From positions 496,001 to 560,000 of the forward strand of contig JAQTUV010000002.1 of the NCBI GenBank assembly GCA_028707175.1: a DNA stretch of 64,000 nt, given 5' to 3'. The notes below the pieces were generated by a model that saw only the letters and a program-made list of their open reading frames with translations, was not told the origin of the DNA and made no database searches. Positions 12,001-18,805 of the stretch are shown here, one piece after another. The position numbers and the translations under genes were made by a program. Origin of the DNA: Sideroxydans sp. Lineage in GTDB: Bacteria; Pseudomonadota; Gammaproteobacteria; Burkholderiales; Gallionellaceae. Position 1 is the stretch's first letter, and every line of letters begins with the position of its first letter.

Positions 12001-12621
12001 ATCATTTGCGCCTACAAAAATGGTCGGGGATGTGGCATCGCTAATGTAATACGGACGCGAGTGAACAATATCACCTAATACTGCTTTGCGATTGCGTAGT
12101 TTGGCTCCGCTCGGATCTTCATTAGAGGTGTCCCCTCGAACGAAATCGAGAATCTTGTCTCCTGTTACTGCTGCCCCACCAACAGTGGTGGCAAGTGCCG
12201 CCTGCTGGCTTCCTGTTCCAGTAGATAAGCTGGCCCAGCGGAAAGGAATTTTGCTGCCATCGGATTTCATGGTGGCAATCACGCGGCCGGTGTCGAAATT
12301 TTGTGCATCAATAGCGGCGCGCGCGCCGCCAGACCAAAGTTCGCCACCTGTATTGACGTTGCCGACAATATCAACTGGATAGGCATACAGGTTGCCAGAC
12401 CAGAATTCGGTTTCATACTCGGGCCTGAATAAAGTTTCGCTACCACTTGTTAGATCATAGTTTGAAACTTCGTCTTGGGCGATGTAGCCAACTGGCTGGC
12501 TGGTTGGGGCGTAAGCAGTAATCGCTAACGCCATGTTTAGTAGTGCTATGGTTATTCCGGATAGAGCGATGCCGCTTGCAAGTTGTGGCCAAGTTTTTTT
12601 AAAGCTAGCAGAGTAAGTCAT
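9061..12621 (-). CDS. pilY1: PilY1-type pilus tip adhesin / assembly protein
   Basis: Large exported protein (1186 residues) that caps type IV pili with the minor pilins and modulates retraction and adhesion. After an N-terminal hydrophobic segment (about residues 15-37) comes the hallmark LGDIVHSRPYY at 182-192. A seven-bladed beta-propeller follows (IFVGANDGMLHAI, LYALDITT, and the calcium-type loop VDTDGDGAIETVYGGDLNG around 402-420). The N-terminal von Willebrand-like domain of Pseudomonas PilY1 is missing, so this is the short form. A region of roughly 100 residues around 690-790, rich in Thr, Asn and Gly, interrupts the C-terminal part before THTHQYDDKFD. An AAGGAG site precedes the ATG; pilX ends 13 bases upstream. 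Confidence 0.9.
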   Translation of the reverse strand: MTYSASFKKTWPQLASGIALSGITIALLNMALAITAYAPTSQPVGYIAQDEVSNYDLTSGSETLFRPEYETEFWSGNLYAYPVDIVGNVNTGGELWSGGARAAIDAQNFDTGRVIATMKSDGSKIPFRWASLSTGTGSQQAALATTVGGAAVTGDKILDFVRGDTSNEDPSGAKLRNRKAVLGDIVHSRPYYISDATSPTIFVGANDGMLHAINAAVSGTGIGSERWAYVPSMLIPKLNTLAANPYTHDYFVDGQINIANVTISSATKRVLVGGLGAGGKGLYALDITTLTAANETDLASKILWEIDGGNNTVNYAAVASTTENYKNLGYTYGTPLLAKVHNGAATPDVVIIGNGYNNNTAGDYQAYLYVINVSNGQIIKSIKAGTSGSSTSPNGIFAVNAVDTDGDGAIETVYGGDLNGTMWKFDLSNTTTSSWSASALLVTSPAQPITTTPSVALHPNGGYMVSFGTGAILKAADMTDSTVHYAYGIWDGAPSPGSKTLLTQTLTERVYGASRVRRVTANAINWNNHKGWQVALPAGEKVLGEGSFTESGRFYFNSFNSTVTHAIPNTTTVLTGENWLMELDYLTGGSKNIPFLDMDGNLLLNDADRIKYITTDSIPTGKAIGDPILTTDGIPVGKWLSSGVQSQPILVQLQTLNTTLFNQNPNVIFPPQTTERGVAGGHFDVDNFLVDACNTTSTSGKASGTIEFTYNNSKNPSNLTITIGGTSVVNGDPGNLNKNNMAQWVVDQLAGSTTYTAARNGAIVTITAINFGTTYNATLSVSSTGANNFNFSKTNLTGGTGSAGGVDSSTSCNYDTHTHQYDDKFDKTGLNMLNASETKYNLSLHIPSTSTQFKVLIMNQYLNPAVSLHIGNNTYDPASGNGYVSLKNYQTSANLDISTVTTYTRSNIGSLAVNMPVNAFTVKDWWGGDTADLRVGLHPTQPQCVWDDSNNNGKADLYQAVIPPANGTNGPGTDSRTEGARHNGALTVQLIKASTPQTAIEENVSGRPEYGWRVKSGYYSNVLAEYIVYWHHPNAMCYGDTGRWDQQNRDNLAWNTTLLMDGSGWKKDVPEDIAVTPSSANRTPAAGSTDPKLGSLGGACGNGTTVTTQPSANVTVITSTCGDTLIYRITKTANDDGTVTIVTELGDGTTTTEVIANAGGNVKTGGDERGLQSRTGRVSWHELIRD

Positions 12622-12634
12622 GACGACTCCTTGA

Positions 12635-13210
12635 TTAACAGCTTAATACGCTGAAATACGATTGAACAAATTTGGTGGCGCCGCGACGGCTTTCCCCGCG
12701 TGCAGTAATGCGGTAAGTATTAACTTGATTACATCCTGAGCTACTACGCCCTCCAGTGCCTTGACTAGATCCCTGTAACCGGCTGTTTACCGACATCAAT
12801 TCGATCATGTACCGCTGCGTTTCATCAGCAACCGTGGTCGAATTATTGTCATTCCAAACCATTGTTAATGCTGTGTTGCTGGCTAGGCAAGGTGTGGGAG
12901 GATTAACGGTGGTGTTTAAAGGATAAAGCTCTGGTGAGCTGCGATTGTCACACGGGTCAGCCAATAGGCTGGCGTGTCGAAAATTGGTGCCAGTGGCAAG
13001 CCAAGTTTCTGCCGTACCTGCTGAGGTTTCAGCATTATTCATGGCAGCATTTTCGAATTGAAGGTTTCCCGCTAACTTGCTTTGTGTATCTGATGTAACC
13101 ATCGCCGTTACGCCCAGTAACATTAAGATTACTAAAATAATCAAGCTAACGACTAACGTTGAGCCGTGTTGTAATTTCTGGATGTTGGGGGGGGGGGTAA
13201 CTCGCATCAT
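12635..13210 (-). CDS. pilX: Minor pilin PilX
   Basis: PilX-type minor pilin (191 residues). A short N-terminal leader ends in LQHG, followed by the hydrophobic helix STLVVSLIILVILMLLGVTAM with the atypical, non-Phe start usual for PilX. The start at 13210 is supported by AAGGATAAG 7 bases upstream. Codons 5-8 contain an uninterrupted run of 11 cytosines (13187-13197 on the plus strand as G). Loss or gain of one base would shift the frame just before the peptidase site and abolish PilX. It lies between pilW and pilY1 in the operon, so a shift could also affect translation of pilY1 by coupling (inference). Confidence 0.88.
   Translation of the reverse strand: MMRVTPPPNIQKLQHGSTLVVSLIILVILMLLGVTAMVTSDTQSKLAGNLQFENAAMNNAETSAGTAETWLATGTNFRHASLLADPCDNRSSPELYPLNTTVNPPTPCLASNTALTMVWNDNNSTTVADETQRYMIELMSVNSRLQGSSQGTGGRSSSGCNQVNTYRITARGESRRGATKFVQSYFSVLSC
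13187..13197. repeat. Homopolymer G(11)/C(11) in the pilX leader
   Basis: Eleven consecutive G on the plus strand (C on the coding strand) encode the end of Thr5 and Pro6-8 of PilX. It is the longest mononucleotide run I noticed in the window. Tracts of this length are established sites of slipped-strand mispairing in phase-variable surface genes. Confidence 0.95.
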
Positions 13211-13218
13211 TCTTATCC

Positions 13219-14199
13219 TTAATTGCGCAGTTGAATAACGGCAGTAAATAACTGGCGGCGGAAATTGTCATCAACTGGGTCATAGGTGATGTCGCCCATC
13301 GGGTAGGTATTGGTGTTGGTGAAGCCCTGCTCACGGGTTGAGTTGCGACTGAGCAACCAAACCCGAACTGAATTGACGTCATCCCATTGTGTTTGCGCGC
13401 TATCAGTCGAGGTTCCTGTGATTTGATTGGCATTGAAGTATTGTGTGTTCTGGGCGGTGTCGTATCGACCATATTGCACTTCCATATGTTCAATCCCACT
13501 TACGACTAATTCATCTACGAGGGTGCCGTTGGCTTGCAATGCAATGCGACGTAATGCAGGTGCGGTACCGTCACTGCCAATGTAATAAACATATTCCTGC
13601 ACCAGAAAGTCTGCTACCGGGGCGGCCGTGATTCCAGGTGCCGAAGCTGCAGTACTGTATTTATAAGGTTCGCCTACGGCATAGGTTGAACGGAAATACA
13701 CGCCATTTGCGACAGCTGAAGCTGCTAATGTTGGCGTACTAGCAAGGCGGCGAAGCACTAAAACATCCCCGCGCAGCCATTGATTGGTGGTGGATAGGCA
13801 GTTGCCAGTGAATGGGTTGCTGTCATTCGCCCCCCAAATGCCTTGACGGATGTTTTGTATGAAACCGCTACCGCCACACTCATTTAAACCTCCGCCTGTA
13901 ACGGTAAGTGTTGTGGTGGGTATGGTGGGCTCAGCCCATGTGTAACCGCGATAACCGGCGTGTCTGAGTTCGCGTTTCAAATGATCCAGCGCAAAACGTC
14001 CATTGCTTTGTAATTCAGAAGTGCGGTCGTTGGTTTTTGCACTGCGAGAGTTGCTTGTTAATACACCTACCAGAGCAGCGATGATCATTAGGCCAATGGT
14101 GATGGATATCATCATCTCAATCAGGCTGAACCCTGCTTCATTTGGCTTATATGAAGAGAGGGTGAGGCGCGGTGTTTGTGGATGTGTGTTCATGGCCAT
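13219..14199 (-). CDS. pilW: Minor pilin PilW
   Basis: PilW-type minor pilin (326 residues). The leader ends PNEAG and is followed by FSLIEMMISITIGLMIIAALVGVL, with Glu5. Then comes the conserved ELQSNGRFALDHLKRELRHAGYRG block of the family. The C-terminal part carries the SVRVWLLSRN segment common in PilW. The start lies directly at the pilV stop, with two candidate ATGs at 14199 and 14193 and no strong ribosome site, which suggests translational coupling to pilV. In other bacteria PilW joins PilV, PilX and PilY1 in the pilus tip complex. Confidence 0.9.
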   Translation of the reverse strand: MAMNTHPQTPRLTLSSYKPNEAGFSLIEMMISITIGLMIIAALVGVLTSNSRSAKTNDRTSELQSNGRFALDHLKRELRHAGYRGYTWAEPTIPTTTLTVTGGGLNECGGSGFIQNIRQGIWGANDSNPFTGNCLSTTNQWLRGDVLVLRRLASTPTLAASAVANGVYFRSTYAVGEPYKYSTAASAPGITAAPVADFLVQEYVYYIGSDGTAPALRRIALQANGTLVDELVVSGIEHMEVQYGRYDTAQNTQYFNANQITGTSTDSAQTQWDDVNSVRVWLLSRNSTREQGFTNTNTYPMGDITYDPVDDNFRRQLFTAVIQLRN

Positions 14200-14703
14200 T
14201 TAATTGCGGATGGTTCGTGTTGATGTGTATGCAAATGTTTCGCCGTGGCTATTTTTGTCACTACTACGATCAGTCCATCGAATCACGATGTCGTAAGTGC
14301 TTGGATTGCCTGTGGTGCTGTGATTTATTTGCCAGCTTGGTTGAGGCAGTAGATTGGTGATTGTATTGCCCCATTGGTTAAGGTCATAGGCAGCTAAACT
14401 GGCTGGGTCACATGCAGCGGTGTTGCAGGCGGAGCTGACAGCACTTACTGATCCCGTATTTCCTAGCGCATAACTACCATTGATGGCCGCTGACTTGTTT
14501 GTTTCCATACGCTCGGCAATGTCCGAAGCCAAAAAAACAGCTTGCGACCGAAACTGTCCGCCTTGGTTGACGCGCATTGCGTAAATTTGCAAACCTGCCG
14601 CGCCAAGAAGGGCGATAGCTACGATGATCAATGTCACCAGAATCTCAATCATCGAAGAGCCGGATTGTTTGTTGATGTGCAGGTTGTACTGATTATTTTT
14701 CAT
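14200..14703 (-). CDS. pilV: Minor pilin PilV
   Basis: PilV-type minor pilin (167 residues). The leader ending in KQSG is followed by SSMIEILVTLIIVAIALLGAAGLQI, with Glu at the expected position 5, and then the family block AVFLASDIAERMETN. GAGGGG precedes the ATG. The stop codon abuts pilW and fimT ends 8 bases upstream. The product is inserted in the inner membrane, processed by prepilin peptidase and incorporated at the pilus tip. Confidence 0.9.
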   Translation of the reverse strand: MKNNQYNLHINKQSGSSMIEILVTLIIVAIALLGAAGLQIYAMRVNQGGQFRSQAVFLASDIAERMETNKSAAINGSYALGNTGSVSAVSSACNTAACDPASLAAYDLNQWGNTITNLLPQPSWQINHSTTGNPSTYDIVIRWTDRSSDKNSHGETFAYTSTRTIRN

Positions 14704-14711
14704 ATTCCCCT

Positions 14712-15245
14712 CTATTGTTTAGAGATTAAACCTGTTGCGGCCACATTAACTATTTTGGCGGTTGATCCACTCCAAGTTCCGGTGAGTGTTAACGTGGCTA
14801 CGCCACCAGTGCCTTGTGTGCCGCTGGGATTAAATCGGATCGGGGTGGTTGCATTATTGCTGCCCGTTAGCGTTAGCTTTGAGCTTACAGCTGGATATAG
14901 CGAAATTGGATTTGGGTTCGATCCATCGATTGGCGCCGTGTCGCAGGCATTATTTTGGTCTGCGTCATAACAGACTAACCATCCGTTTTGCCAATTAGTC
15001 GAACTGACGCAATCAGTCCCAGCTGTGTTTCGTGCGCAAATTAATACTCTCGTATTGCGTTTGATGGTTTCGCTACGTGCGCGGTTTAAATCGCTGACCA
15101 GTCGTGTCATCGTCGAAGTTTGCTTTGTGTTGTTAATAAAATCGCTGAATGATGGTCCGCCTATTGCGACCAAAATGGCGCCAATCACAATAACAATCAA
15201 CAACTCTATTAACGTGAAGCCAGCTTGTGATGATTTGGTTTGCAT
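14712..15245 (-). CDS. fimT: Pseudopilin FimT/FimU (GspH-like)
   Basis: First gene of the minor pilin operon (177 residues). The leader MQTKSSQAG is followed by FTLIELLIVIVIGAILVAIGGPSF, the GspH/FimT domain with RLVSDLNRARSETIKRN, and the NWQNGWLVCYD motif typical of FimT/FimU. GGAG lies 7 bases before the ATG. Its promoter should lie in the 170 bases between it and cbbR (15246-15416). I saw no convincing sigma-54 site there. Confidence 0.88.
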   Translation of the reverse strand: MQTKSSQAGFTLIELLIVIVIGAILVAIGGPSFSDFINNTKQTSTMTRLVSDLNRARSETIKRNTRVLICARNTAGTDCVSSTNWQNGWLVCYDADQNNACDTAPIDGSNPNPISLYPAVSSKLTLTGSNNATTPIRFNPSGTQGTGGVATLTLTGTWSGSTAKIVNVAATGLISKQ

Positions 15246-15416
15246 TGAAACTCCTGCAACTTTAAGTTGGTTGTGACTCTAGTTTAGGCAGGGAGGTAAA
15301 GTAAATTTGTATCCGACAGTCGGGGGCTTGCGAAGTATCAGCGGTATGGGTTTCGGTTGGAAGGGAATGAACGGCAGTTATTTGGGGTTGGGAGGCAGGC
15401 TTGGAAAACTGGGGGG

Positions 15417-16313
15417 TTATTTTGTCGCCGACTCTTCCAGCAAAAACCGATTGAACTCATGCGCGGCCACCGATGCACGTTTATCTTTGCGATGTACGAT
15501 GTACCAGTGGCGTACGATGGGAAAATCTTCCACATTCAGCACAAGTAGACGCTTGGTTTCCAATTCCAGCTCGATGCTGTGGCTGGAGATGATGCCGATG
15601 CCCATGCCTGCCTGAACCGATTGTTTGATGGCTTCGTTGGTATCCATTGCCATATGTGTCGGCAGTGGCAGTTTGTGGCTAGCGAAGAAGCGTTCTACTA
15701 CGCCACGCGTTCCTGATCCTTGTTCACGTAATAGAAAAATCTCATTCACTAATTGCCGTGGCTGGATCTTCGTGGCCGTTGCTAAAGGGTGTTGTGGTGA
15801 CGCGATTACAACCAAAGGGTTTTCCATAAATGGCTCGGCGAGCATGTCGGTGCCTTCAGGAGGTTGGCCCATGATGGCTAGGTCTGCGACGTTGTCGGCA
15901 AGTTGTTTGATGACGGCATCGCGGTTGGCAACCGATAGGCTAACTTTGATCTTGGGATGAGCTTGGATGAATTTCGCCAATAGTTGCGGCATGAAATAGT
16001 TGGCCGTACTGACGACTGCGATGCAGAGATGACCGTGTTCCAGCCCCTTCATTTCGTCGAACACGGTTTCCATTTCTTGCATCAACAAGACAATAGAGCG
16101 TGAGTAGTGCAACATCTCGCGCCCAGCCTCAGTCAGAAATAGCTTTTTTCCTACTTGCTCGAACAAGGGCATTCCGATAGTCTGCTCAGCCTGCTTGATC
16201 TGCATAGATACCGCAGGTTGCGATAGAAACAATTCCTCAGCGGCGCGCGAATGGTTCAAATGGCGCGCTACGCTTTCGAAGACCTGAAGTTGTCGCAAAC
16301 TTAATGGCAGCAT
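15417..16313 (-). CDS. cbbR: LysR-type regulator of CO2 fixation, CbbR
   Basis: LysR-family activator of the cbb genes (298 residues). The N-terminal winged helix-turn-helix reads LRQLQVFESVARHLNHSRAAEELFLSQPAVS (given in part), with the linker KQAEQTIGMPLFEQ, then the periplasmic-binding-like effector domain containing GYFMPQLL-type and RREGSGTR-like (LREQGSGTRGV) segments. It is divergent from cbbM with 128 bases between starts, the classic arrangement in which CbbR controls both directions in response to Calvin-cycle metabolites and cofactors. The effector for this protein cannot be read from sequence. Confidence 0.92.
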   Translation of the reverse strand: MLPLSLRQLQVFESVARHLNHSRAAEELFLSQPAVSMQIKQAEQTIGMPLFEQVGKKLFLTEAGREMLHYSRSIVLLMQEMETVFDEMKGLEHGHLCIAVVSTANYFMPQLLAKFIQAHPKIKVSLSVANRDAVIKQLADNVADLAIMGQPPEGTDMLAEPFMENPLVVIASPQHPLATATKIQPRQLVNEIFLLREQGSGTRGVVERFFASHKLPLPTHMAMDTNEAIKQSVQAGMGIGIISSHSIELELETKRLLVLNVEDFPIVRHWYIVHRKDKRASVAAHEFNRFLLEESATK

Positions 16314-16330
16314 GGTAGCGAGATTTTAAA

Positions 16331-16358
16331 CCATAAGGCCCGCTTATGGTTCCGATAA
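16331..16358. promoter_or_regulatory. Probable CbbR operator
   Basis: A perfect inverted repeat CCATAAG-N5-CTTATGG (16331-16349) overlaps a second LysR-type site TTAT-N7-ATAA (16344-16358) that has the T-N11-A core. It lies midway in the cbbR/cbbM intergenic region, where CbbR is known to bind in other autotrophs. Confidence 0.7.
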
Positions 16359-16376
16359 AAACATTTGACTGTTATT

Positions 16377-16382
16377 TATAGT
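16377..16382 (+). promoter_or_regulatory. Candidate cbbM -10 box
   Basis: TATAGT lies about 20 bases downstream of the palindromic operator and 60 bases upstream of cbbM, with no good -35 hexamer. That is usual for LysR-activated promoters. Assignment is by position only. Confidence 0.35.
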
Positions 16383-16441
16383 AGCAAGGCCGTAAAGTCC
16401 AACCCGTAGCAAGAATATTTAAACGACAAGAGGAGAAAACA

Positions 16442-17854
16442 ATGGATCAATCAAATCGTTATGCAAACCTGAATTTGAAAGAAGCGGATTTGATCGCTGG
16501 CGGCAAGCACTTGCTGGTTGCGTACAAGCTTATTCCGGCCAAAGGCCACGGTTTTTTGGAAGTAGCTGCTCACGTTGCAGCTGAATCTTCTACCGGTACC
16601 AACGTTGAAGTATCCACCACCGATGATTTCACTCGTGGTGTGGACGCGCTTGTGTATGAAGTTGACGAAACAGCTTTTGGTGATGATGCAGTCAAGGGCG
16701 GCGGCTTGTTCAAGGTCGCTTATCCAGTGGAATTGTTTGACCCGAACCTGACTGATGGCACTTTCAATATTTCGCACATGTGGTCCCTGATTTTGGGTAA
16801 CAACCAAGGTATGGGCGACCATCAAGGTTTGCGCATGCTGGACTTCTTGGTGCCTGAGTGCATGATGAAGCACTTCGACGGCCCGTCCGCAAATATCACC
16901 AACTTGTGGAAGGTGTTGGGTCGCTCTGAAACCGACGGCGGTTACATCGCTGGCACCATCATCAAGCCTAAGTTGGGTCTGCGTCCTGAGCCATTTGCTA
17001 AGGCATGCTACGACTTCTGGTTGGGTGGCGATTTCATCAAGAATGACGAGCCACAAGCTAACCAACCGTTCTGCCCGATGGAAGTTGTCATGCCGAAAGT
17101 GGCTGAAGCCATGGATCGTGCTCAACAAGCAACTGGTCAAGCTAAGTTGTTCTCGGCCAACATCACTGCCGATTACTACAAAGAAATGATCCACCGCGGC
17201 GACTTCGTTCTTAATACGTTCGCTAAATACAACTCTGCAAGCCACGTAGCCTTCCTCGTTGACGGATTCGTGACTGGCCCAGCAGGTGTGACCACTGCTC
17301 GCCGTGAGTTCCCAGACACCTTCTTGCATTTCCACCGCGCAGGCCACGGTGCCGTCACTTCCTACAAGTCTCCAATGGGTATGGATCCATTGTGCTACAT
17401 GAAGATGGTGCGTCTGATGGGCGCGTCCGGTATGCATACCGGCACCATGGGCTATGGCAAGATGGAAGGCCACGGTAAAGAAACCGTACTGGCATACATG
17501 CTGGAGCGCGATGAGTGCCAAGGACCTTACTTCTACCAGAAGTGGTATGGAATGAAGGCAACAACTCCGATCATCTCCGGCGGTATGAACGCGTTGCGTC
17601 TGCCAGGCTTCTTCCAGAATCTGGGACACGGCAACGTGATCAACACCTGCGGCGGCGGCGCTTTCGGTCATATCGACAGCCCAGCAGCTGGTGGTATCTC
17701 CCTCGGTCAGTCTTACGAGTGCTGGAAGACCGGTGCTGATCCGATCGAATACGCGAAGACACACAAAGAGTTCGCACGTGCATTCGAGTCCTTCCCGAAA
17801 GACAGCGACAAGCTGTTCGCGGGCTGGCGCGAAAAGTTGGGCGTACACAAGTAA
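16442..17854 (+). CDS. cbbM: Ribulose-1,5-bisphosphate carboxylase/oxygenase, form II
   Basis: Form II RuBisCO large subunit (470 residues), which fixes CO2 onto ribulose bisphosphate and works without small subunits. The catalytic lysine lies in [12 protein letters not shown] (K175). The carbamylation and Mg2+ site is [11 protein letters not shown] (K200, D202, E203). The mobile loop 6 region is [13 protein letters not shown]. The offset is about +9 relative to Rhodospirillum rubrum numbering as I recall it. No cbbS follows. AGAGGAG precedes the ATG. A strong terminator follows, then cbbQ and cbbO for enzyme activation. Form II has low CO2 affinity, which fits a micro-oxic, CO2-rich habitat. 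Confidence 0.98.
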   Translation: MDQSNRYANLNLKEADLIAGGKHLLVAYKLIPAKGHGFLEVAAHVAAESSTGTNVEVSTTDDFTRGVDALVYEVDETAFGDDAVKGGGLFKVAYPVELFDPNLTDGTFNISHMWSLILGNNQGMGDHQGLRMLDFLVPECMMKHFDGPSANITNLWKVLGRSETDGGYIAGTIIKPKLGLRPEPFAKACYDFWLGGDFIKNDEPQANQPFCPMEVVMPKVAEAMDRAQQATGQAKLFSANITADYYKEMIHRGDFVLNTFAKYNSASHVAFLVDGFVTGPAGVTTARREFPDTFLHFHRAGHGAVTSYKSPMGMDPLCYMKMVRLMGASGMHTGTMGYGKMEGHGKETVLAYMLERDECQGPYFYQKWYGMKATTPIISGGMNALRLPGFFQNLGHGNVINTCGGGAFGHIDSPAAGGISLGQSYECWKTGADPIEYAKTHKEFARAFESFPKDSDKLFAGWREKLGVHK

Positions 17855-17888
17855 GCGTTGTTCGGCTGTATCGAAGCAACAAAAAATG

Positions 17889-17916
17889 CGCCCCCACACG
17901 ATGGGGGCGTTTTTTT
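17889..17916 (+). terminator. Rho-independent terminator after cbbM
   Basis: The stem CGCCCCCA/TGGGGGCG with a 5-base loop is followed by seven T. It would let cbbM be expressed above cbbQ/cbbO by partial termination, as expected for a highly abundant enzyme and its catalytic activase. Confidence 0.9.
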
Positions 17917-17970
17917 CCAAGATTTAATACCGTTTTGCGTGTGAGGTCACACGCGGGACAGGAGTCAAAA

Positions 17971-18774
17971 ATGACAAACAAGAACCAATACACCGTCGCT
18001 AAAGAACCGTTCTACCAAGCGCAAGGCGATGAAGTGATGCTGTATGAAGCCGCTTACGCAGCGCGCTTGCCTGTGATGGTGAAAGGCCCAACAGGCTGTG
18101 GCAAATCGCGCTTCGTCGAATACATGGCGTGGAAGTTGAACAAGCCGCTCATCACCGTGGCGTGTAACGAAGACATGACGGCAAGCGACCTCGTCGGGCG
18201 CTATCTGCTGGACGCTAACGGCACACGTTGGTTGGATGGTCCACTCACCACAGCAGCACGCATCGGTGCGATTTGTTACCTCGATGAAATCGTCGAAGCA
18301 CGTCAGGACACCACCGTGGTCATCCACCCATTGACCGACCACCGTCGTACTTTGCCATTGGATAAGAAGGGCGAGCTAATCGAAGCGCACCCCGATTTCC
18401 AGTTGGTGATCTCCTACAACCCAGGCTACCAGAGCCTGATGAAAGACTTGAAGCAATCGACCAAACAACGTTTCACCGGCTTCGAGTTTGATTACCCGAG
18501 TGCGGAATTGGAAGCTGCGATCTTGTCCAAGGAAACCGGTCTAGACGTGGCGATCTGCAGTAAGTTGGTGCAGATCGGCCAAGCAGCCCGTAACCTGAAA
18601 GGTCACGGATTGGATGAAGGTATCTCTACACGTTTGCTGGTCTACGCAGCAACGCTGATCAAGAACGGTGTCGATGCTAAAGCCGCATGTCGTATGGCGA
18701 TGGTGCGCCCGATCACTGACGATGCAGATATTCGCGATACGCTCGATCACGCGATTGATGCTTCATTCGCCTGA
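17971..18774 (+). CDS. cbbQ: CbbQ, MoxR-type AAA+ ATPase of the RuBisCO activase
   Basis: AAA+ ATPase that with CbbO removes inhibitory sugar phosphates from RuBisCO. The 267 residues have Walker A GPTGCGKSRF (about residue 40), Walker B AICYLDEIVEAR, sensor region LVISYNPGYQ and an arginine-finger segment KQRFTGFEFDYP. The ATG at 17971 follows a GGAG site by 9 bases; an upstream in-frame start at 17935 is less likely. cbbO follows 31 bases downstream. Q2-type activases pair with form II RuBisCO, matching the context. Confidence 0.94.
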   Translation: MTNKNQYTVAKEPFYQAQGDEVMLYEAAYAARLPVMVKGPTGCGKSRFVEYMAWKLNKPLITVACNEDMTASDLVGRYLLDANGTRWLDGPLTTAARIGAICYLDEIVEARQDTTVVIHPLTDHRRTLPLDKKGELIEAHPDFQLVISYNPGYQSLMKDLKQSTKQRFTGFEFDYPSAELEAAILSKETGLDVAICSKLVQIGQAARNLKGHGLDEGISTRLLVYAATLIKNGVDAKAACRMAMVRPITDDADIRDTLDHAIDASFA

Positions 18775-18805
18775 GCAATCGAGTGCAAAAGCAAAGGCTT
18801 GAGCG

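Noticed and set aside
16451..17920. A 489-codon open frame antisense to cbbM
   Set aside because: It is a shadow of strong codon bias in cbbM; no ribosome site, no recognisable domain, and the plus-strand gene is certain.
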